This document shows, one piece after another, positions 60,735 to 64,000 of a DNA stretch of 64,000 bases. Position numbers and translations under genes: made by a program. Source of the stretch: Roseococcus microcysteis (GTDB lineage: Bacteria; Pseudomonadota; Alphaproteobacteria; Acetobacterales; Acetobacteraceae); the NCBI RefSeq assembly GCF_014764365.1, contig NZ_CP061718.1, positions 1,860,001 through 1,924,000 of the forward strand, read 5' to 3'. Every line of letters begins with the position of its first letter. Position 1 is the stretch's first letter. Below the pieces are notes generated by a model. It ran no database searches. It had not been told where the DNA came from and worked only from the letters and a program-made list of their open reading frames with translations.

Positions 60735-60938
60735 TTAGAAGCCCTCGCGCTCCAGCCGCTTGCGCTCCACCTTGCGGGCGCGGCGAACGGCTTCGGCGGC
60801 CTCACGGGCGCGACGCTCGCTCGGCTTTTCGTAGTGGCGGCGAAGCTTCATCTCGCGGAACACACCCTCGCGCTGCAGCTTCTTCTTGAGCGCCTTGAGC
60901 GCTTGATCAACATTGTTGTCCCGGACGACGACTTGCAC
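60735..60938 (-). CDS. rpsU: Ribosomal protein bS21
   Basis: The 67-residue basic protein is S21 of the small subunit ([19 protein letters not shown], then [20 protein letters not shown] and a long C-terminal basic helix). The start is a GTG at 60938, nine bases after an AGGAGA ribosome site; a longer frame to 61034 has no homology to S21. It is divergent from def with 149 bases between starts. Confidence 0.94.
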   Translation of the reverse strand: MQVVVRDNNVDQALKALKKKLQREGVFREMKLRRHYEKPSERRAREAAEAVRRARKVERKRLEREGF

Positions 60939-61087
60939 GCGGGCGAATCTCCTGTTGGCGCTCTGGCCGATCAACGTGGAAAAGGCCCGCGGGCAAGAAC
61001 GCCCCGTGCCGTGCGAAGCAGATAACACAAGCACCCCCCTCGCGCAAACCCCTTTCCTGTGGCCAAACGGTGCCGACGGAGGTTCGC

Positions 61088-61600
61088 ATGGCCATTCTCA
61101 AGATCGCCCGCATGGGCCACCCGGTGCTGCTGGGCGAGGCCGAGCCGGTGCCCGACCCCACCGCCCCCGAGATGCGCCGCCTGGTGCGCGACATGGCCGA
61201 GACGCTGGCCGATGCCGGCGGCGTGGGCCTGGCGGCACCGCAGGTGCATGTGCCGCTGCGCCTCTTCCTCTGGCGCGACGGGCCTGCGCTGAACGTGCTC
61301 TTCAACCCCGAGCTGACACCGCTGGACGACGCCATGGAGCTGGGCTGGGAGGGCTGCCTCTCCATCCCCGGCCTGCGCGGCCAGGTGCCGCGCTTCTCCC
61401 GTATCGGCTGGTCCGGGCAGGATGCCGAAGGAAATCACGTCACGGGCGAGGCGGAGGGCTTCGCCGCCCGTGTTCTTCAGCATGAGAATGACCATCTGAA
61501 CGGCATCTTCTACCTGATGCGCATGGAGGACCTTTCGATGCTCGGCTTCACCGAGGAACTCGCCCGCGCGGCCGAAGCCGCGCGCGGAGATGCGCCATGA
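61088..61600 (+). CDS. def: Peptide deformylase
   Basis: The 170-residue enzyme removes formyl from N-terminal methionine. All three motifs are present: [16 protein letters not shown] with the metal-binding Cys, and [10 protein letters not shown] with the HExxH histidines. The ATG at 61088 follows GGAGG closely. It overlaps the COQ9 gene by ATGA. Bacteria often have more than one def gene; which paralogue this is cannot be told. Confidence 0.93.
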   Translation: MAILKIARMGHPVLLGEAEPVPDPTAPEMRRLVRDMAETLADAGGVGLAAPQVHVPLRLFLWRDGPALNVLFNPELTPLDDAMELGWEGCLSIPGLRGQVPRFSRIGWSGQDAEGNHVTGEAEGFAARVLQHENDHLNGIFYLMRMEDLSMLGFTEELARAAEAARGDAP

Positions 61601-62160
61601 CCGACGAGGCCCTGATCCTCGCCGCCATCGCCCAGGCCAACCACATCGGCTGGACGCGCGAGACGCTGCGCCGCGCCCTGGAGGACCAGGGCGAGCCCGC
61701 CGAGATGCTCGACAATGCCTTCCCCCGCGGCGTGGCGGGCGCGGTGGAGGCCTGGTGCGCGCTGGCCGACCGCCGCATGGAGGAGGAGGCCGCCGCCGAG
61801 GACATGACCGCGCTCCGCACCCCCCAGCGCATCCGCCGCGTCATCGAGCTGCGCCTGCGCGCGGCCGAGCCGGACCGCGAGGCGCTGCGCGCCGCCACCG
61901 CCCTGCTGGCCCTGCCCTGGAACCTCCCCGTGGCGCTGCGCTGCACGGCCAACACGGCGTCTTCCATCTGGTATGCGGCCGGCGACAGCTCGGCCGACTT
62001 CTCCTGGTACACGCGCCGCGCCACCGTCGCCGCGATTTACGCCGCCACCCTGGCCTATTGGCTGCGTCCCCAGGCGCCGGAGCTGGAAGAAGTGCTTGAA
62101 TTCCTTGATCGGCGCCTTTCGGAGCTACCCAAACCCAAGGCAAAACAACAACATGCATGA
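61597..62160 (+). CDS. COQ9 family ubiquinone biosynthesis protein
   Basis: The 187-residue helical protein has the COQ9 pattern (LPWNLPVALRCTANTASSIWYAAGD, then DFSWYTRRATVAAIYAATLAYWL). In mitochondria COQ9 binds lipids and supports COQ7. Bacterial members are known as rpsU-divergently transcribed proteins, and the gene does lie across from rpsU here, with def in between. Start overlaps the def stop. Confidence 0.88.
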   Translation: MTDEALILAAIAQANHIGWTRETLRRALEDQGEPAEMLDNAFPRGVAGAVEAWCALADRRMEEEAAAEDMTALRTPQRIRRVIELRLRAAEPDREALRAATALLALPWNLPVALRCTANTASSIWYAAGDSSADFSWYTRRATVAAIYAATLAYWLRPQAPELEEVLEFLDRRLSELPKPKAKQQHA

Positions 62161-62269
62161 AGAGGCTTCGCGCGGGGATGAGTTCCCTGTAAAGCTTCAG
62201 CGGGATGCCGAGTCGCGTGCCCAAAGGGCGGCTTCAAGGCAGGGGATCTTTCTTTCGGGGGATAGCGCC

Positions 62270-62764
62270 ATGGCGCGCAAATTCATGCTGTTGGGCGGCA
62301 TCGCGGCCGCCATGGCGGTGCCGAGCCTGGCACTCGCAACCTGCCTTCGGCCGGCGGAAAGGACCGCCTTCGACATCCGCGCGCTGCAAAGCCAGCTGAT
62401 GGTCGTGGCGCTGTCCTGCCAGCAGCACGACAGCTACAACGCCTTCGTGACGCGCTTCCGCAGCCAGCTGGGCGAGGCGCATCGCGGGGTCACGGGCTAC
62501 TACCAGCGCGCCTCGGGCCGTCAGGCGCAGCGCGAGATGGACCAGTACATCACGAACCTGGCCAACAACCAGATGCAGGTCGGCATCACCCAGGGCTCGC
62601 ATTTCTGCCAGAACCAGCTGCCGCTGTTCCAGCAGGCGATGGGGGCCTCCTCGCTCGCGGACCTCGCGGCCATCACGCAGCGGGCCAGCATTCCGCAGCC
62701 CATCACCACCGACAACTGCCCTGTGCCGCCGGCGCGGCAGCAGCGGGCCAGCGCGACGCGCTGA
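62270..62764 (+). CDS. Secreted hypothetical protein
   Basis: The 164-residue product has a clear signal peptide (RKFMLLGGIAAAMAVPSLALA) and a mature, mostly helical domain with four cysteines (TCLRP, LSCQQH, FCQNQ, NCPVP) that could form two disulfides. It resembles small periplasmic proteins of Acetobacteraceae without known function. A strong terminator follows. Confidence 0.7.
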   Translation: MARKFMLLGGIAAAMAVPSLALATCLRPAERTAFDIRALQSQLMVVALSCQQHDSYNAFVTRFRSQLGEAHRGVTGYYQRASGRQAQREMDQYITNLANNQMQVGITQGSHFCQNQLPLFQQAMGASSLADLAAITQRASIPQPITTDNCPVPPARQQRASATR

Positions 62765-62804
62765 GCAGGGCTTGTTCCTGAGGGGCATTTCGCCCCACGA
62801 CATG

Positions 62805-62833
62805 AAGGCGGTCCTCACGGGCCGCCTTTTTTT
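62805..62833 (+). terminator. Rho-independent terminator
   Basis: AAGGCGG and CCGCCTT pair around a ten-base loop, followed by five T. It ends the transcript of the secreted protein gene, 41 bases after the stop. Confidence 0.85.
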
Positions 62834-62866
62834 GTGCGCCTGCGGCAAGGGCGGCCTGCAAACGAA

Positions 62867-62890
62867 AAGGGGCGCCTTTCGGCGCCCCTT
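62867..62890 (-). terminator. Terminator of ompA-like gene
   Basis: A perfect 10-bp stem AAGGGGCGCC/GGCGCCCCTT with a four-base loop, followed on the minus strand by TTCG; the stem's own end supplies a short T run. It lies 30 bases after the ompA-like stop. Confidence 0.8.
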
Positions 62891-62919
62891 CCCAAGTCCA
62901 GCCTTGGAATTCCCTGCGA

Positions 62920-64000
62920 TTAGCGCAGGACGATTTCCACGCGGCGGTTCTGCGGCTCGCGCACGCCCTGGGCGGTCGGGACAAGCGGACGATCGAAGCC
63001 GAAGCCCTGGATCGTGATCTCGTTCCGGTTGATGCCACGGCGCACCAGCTCGGCGGCCACCGCCTCGGCGCGACGCACCGACAGACGCTGGTTGTAGGCG
63101 GCGGCACCGGTGCGGTCCGCGTGGCCCGAGACCTCGATGCGGGTCGAGGACACGGTGCGGGCGTTGGTGGCGGCCTCCGCGATGATCTGGCGGGCGCGGT
63201 CGGTCAGGTCGGCACGATCCCAGTCGAAGAACACCAGGAAGGTGCGGGCCGGGGCCGGGGCCGGGGCGGGCGCCGGAGCCACGACCGGCGCGGGCGCCGG
63301 CGTGTTGAAGGCGTAGCGCAGACCAACGAGCACCGAGTGGTTGTAGTTCTCGGAGCGGAAGGTGCTGCGGCTCGTCGTCACGCCCGCGTTGTTCACGGTG
63401 GCGTAGGTCAGCGACGGCGCCAGCGTGCCCATGAAGCGGTATTCGGTGGTCAGCGCCAGGCCGGGCAGCAGGGCGTCGAGGCCGACAGCGGCACCCACGA
63501 TCGCCTGGTAGGCGAAGCGGCCGTCACGGTCGTTCGAACGCAGCGAGCCGCCGGGGAAGTTGGCGCGGATGCTGCTGTTGTCGGTCCACTGGTAACCGGC
63601 ACCAACACCCACATACGGGGTGATGTTGAAGCCACCGAAGTCCATGCCCAGCGGGATGTCGTAGAAGGCATTGCCCATCACGCCATACTGGTAGCGGTTG
63701 CCCGACACGCTGCCGGCGCGCACCGCGTTGATCGCGTAGCGGTGCGGCTCGTTCCAGCGGAAGCTGCCCTCGATCTCGGCACGGATGCCGTTGCCGAAGC
63801 CCCAGCCGACGCTGCCGACCGCGACCACGCCGATGTTGTCCGAGTTGGACACGCGGACGCCGGGCGCCACCGCCGAGGAACGACCCTCGAGGAAGTTCGC
63901 GCCAACGCCGGCACCCACATAGAGGCCGGTGACCGGCATGGTCTGGGCCTGGGCGGCGGCCACGGGCAGCGACAGCACGGTCGCCGCGAGAAGGGCCTTC
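62920..64000 (-). CDS. OmpA family outer-membrane protein, 5' end beyond window
   Basis: The reading frame stays open to the window edge and begins there inside a signal peptide (KALLAATVLSLPVAAAQAQ), so the true start lies a few codons outside. A beta-barrel domain (about residues 20-225) contains repeated aromatic strands; a Pro/Ala hinge (APAPAPVVAPAP) follows, then the peptidoglycan-binding OmpA domain (FFDWDRADLTDRARQII, SGHADRTGAAAYNQRLSVRRA, NRRVEIVLR). It anchors the outer membrane to the wall. Confidence 0.9.
   Translation of the reverse strand, partial: KALLAATVLSLPVAAAQAQTMPVTGLYVGAGVGANFLEGRSSAVAPGVRVSNSDNIGVVAVGSVGWGFGNGIRAEIEGSFRWNEPHRYAINAVRAGSVSGNRYQYGVMGNAFYDIPLGMDFGGFNITPYVGVGAGYQWTDNSSIRANFPGGSLRSNDRDGRFAYQAIVGAAVGLDALLPGLALTTEYRFMGTLAPSLTYATVNNAGVTTSRSTFRSENYNHSVLVGLRYAFNTPAPAPVVAPAPAPAPAPARTFLVFFDWDRADLTDRARQIIAEAATNARTVSSTRIEVSGHADRTGAAAYNQRLSVRRAEAVAAELVRRGINRNEITIQGFGFDRPLVPTAQGVREPQNRRVEIVLR

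Noticed and set aside
1-64000. Insertion sequences, prophage genes, tRNA or rRNA genes
   Set aside because: No transposase, integrase, phage structural gene, or tRNA/rRNA-like stretch was recognised while reading; a dedicated tRNA scan was not possible.

Overview
The window is very GC-rich, densely packed chromosomal DNA from a Gram-negative bacterium, most likely an alphaproteobacterium of the Acetobacteraceae (Roseomonas/Roseococcus-like). This placement is inferred from base composition, the three-gene pntAA-AB-B transhydrogenase, the rpsU/COQ9 neighbourhood, the FtsEX-TsaB-RimI order, OmpA and Uup homologues. No IS element, prophage, CRISPR array, tRNA or rRNA was seen.

Layout. 1-7.2 kb: DoxX protein, a triple 57-bp repeat, a zinc-ribbon protein divergent from ftsE-ftsX-tsaB-rimI, then an SDR-modA-modB-modC operon on the minus strand. 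7.3-10.8 kb: methyltransferase, Uup ABC-F ATPase and an RgpF-type glycan gene. 10.8-21.4 kb: a minus-strand surface-glycan export island with a GT2 glycosyltransferase, Wzm, Wzt with a cargo-binding C-terminus, a 921-aa GT-GT-methyltransferase fusion, a second glycosyltransferase, a methyltransferase with a duplicated coiled coil, and a cadherin-like/DUF4214-like surface protein. 21.9-27.7 kb: Usp, a kinase/ATPase fusion with pdxH, fabI, and the psd-pssA-phosphatase phospholipid operon. 27.7-39.7 kb: hypothetical and membrane proteins, cytochrome b, a possible nuclease-fold protein, aroC, a quinone reductase-EamA-esterase-MAPEG run, an orphan substrate-binding protein, pirin and a ThDP enzyme. 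39.7-50.9 kb: RND efflux pair, Lrp-type sensor, amidase and gamma-glutamyltransferase, csaA, a purine phosphoribosyltransferase, a CNNM/CorC protein and a DUF3429 protein. 51.3-57.4 kb: five metallohydrolases (M81, two M20, an HDAC-like deacetylase, M19). 57.5-64 kb: pntAA-AB-B, rpsU, def-COQ9, a secreted protein and a truncated OmpA gene.

The glycan island is the most interesting region. The Wzm/Wzt exporter has a Wzt cargo-binding domain. A methyltransferase carrying two tandem 35-residue (five-heptad) coiled-coil repeats looks like the chain-terminator/molecular-ruler logic of WbdD-type O-antigen systems, but lacks a kinase domain. This is inference.

A technical warning applies to the whole window. 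Five otherwise intact genes (ftsX, the GT2 gene, pssA, the DUF3429 gene, pntAA) have broken frames at six places. Each would be repaired by adding one G to a G run on the coding strand. Homopolymer under-calling is the simplest explanation, so these genes should not be read as true pseudogenes without resequencing.
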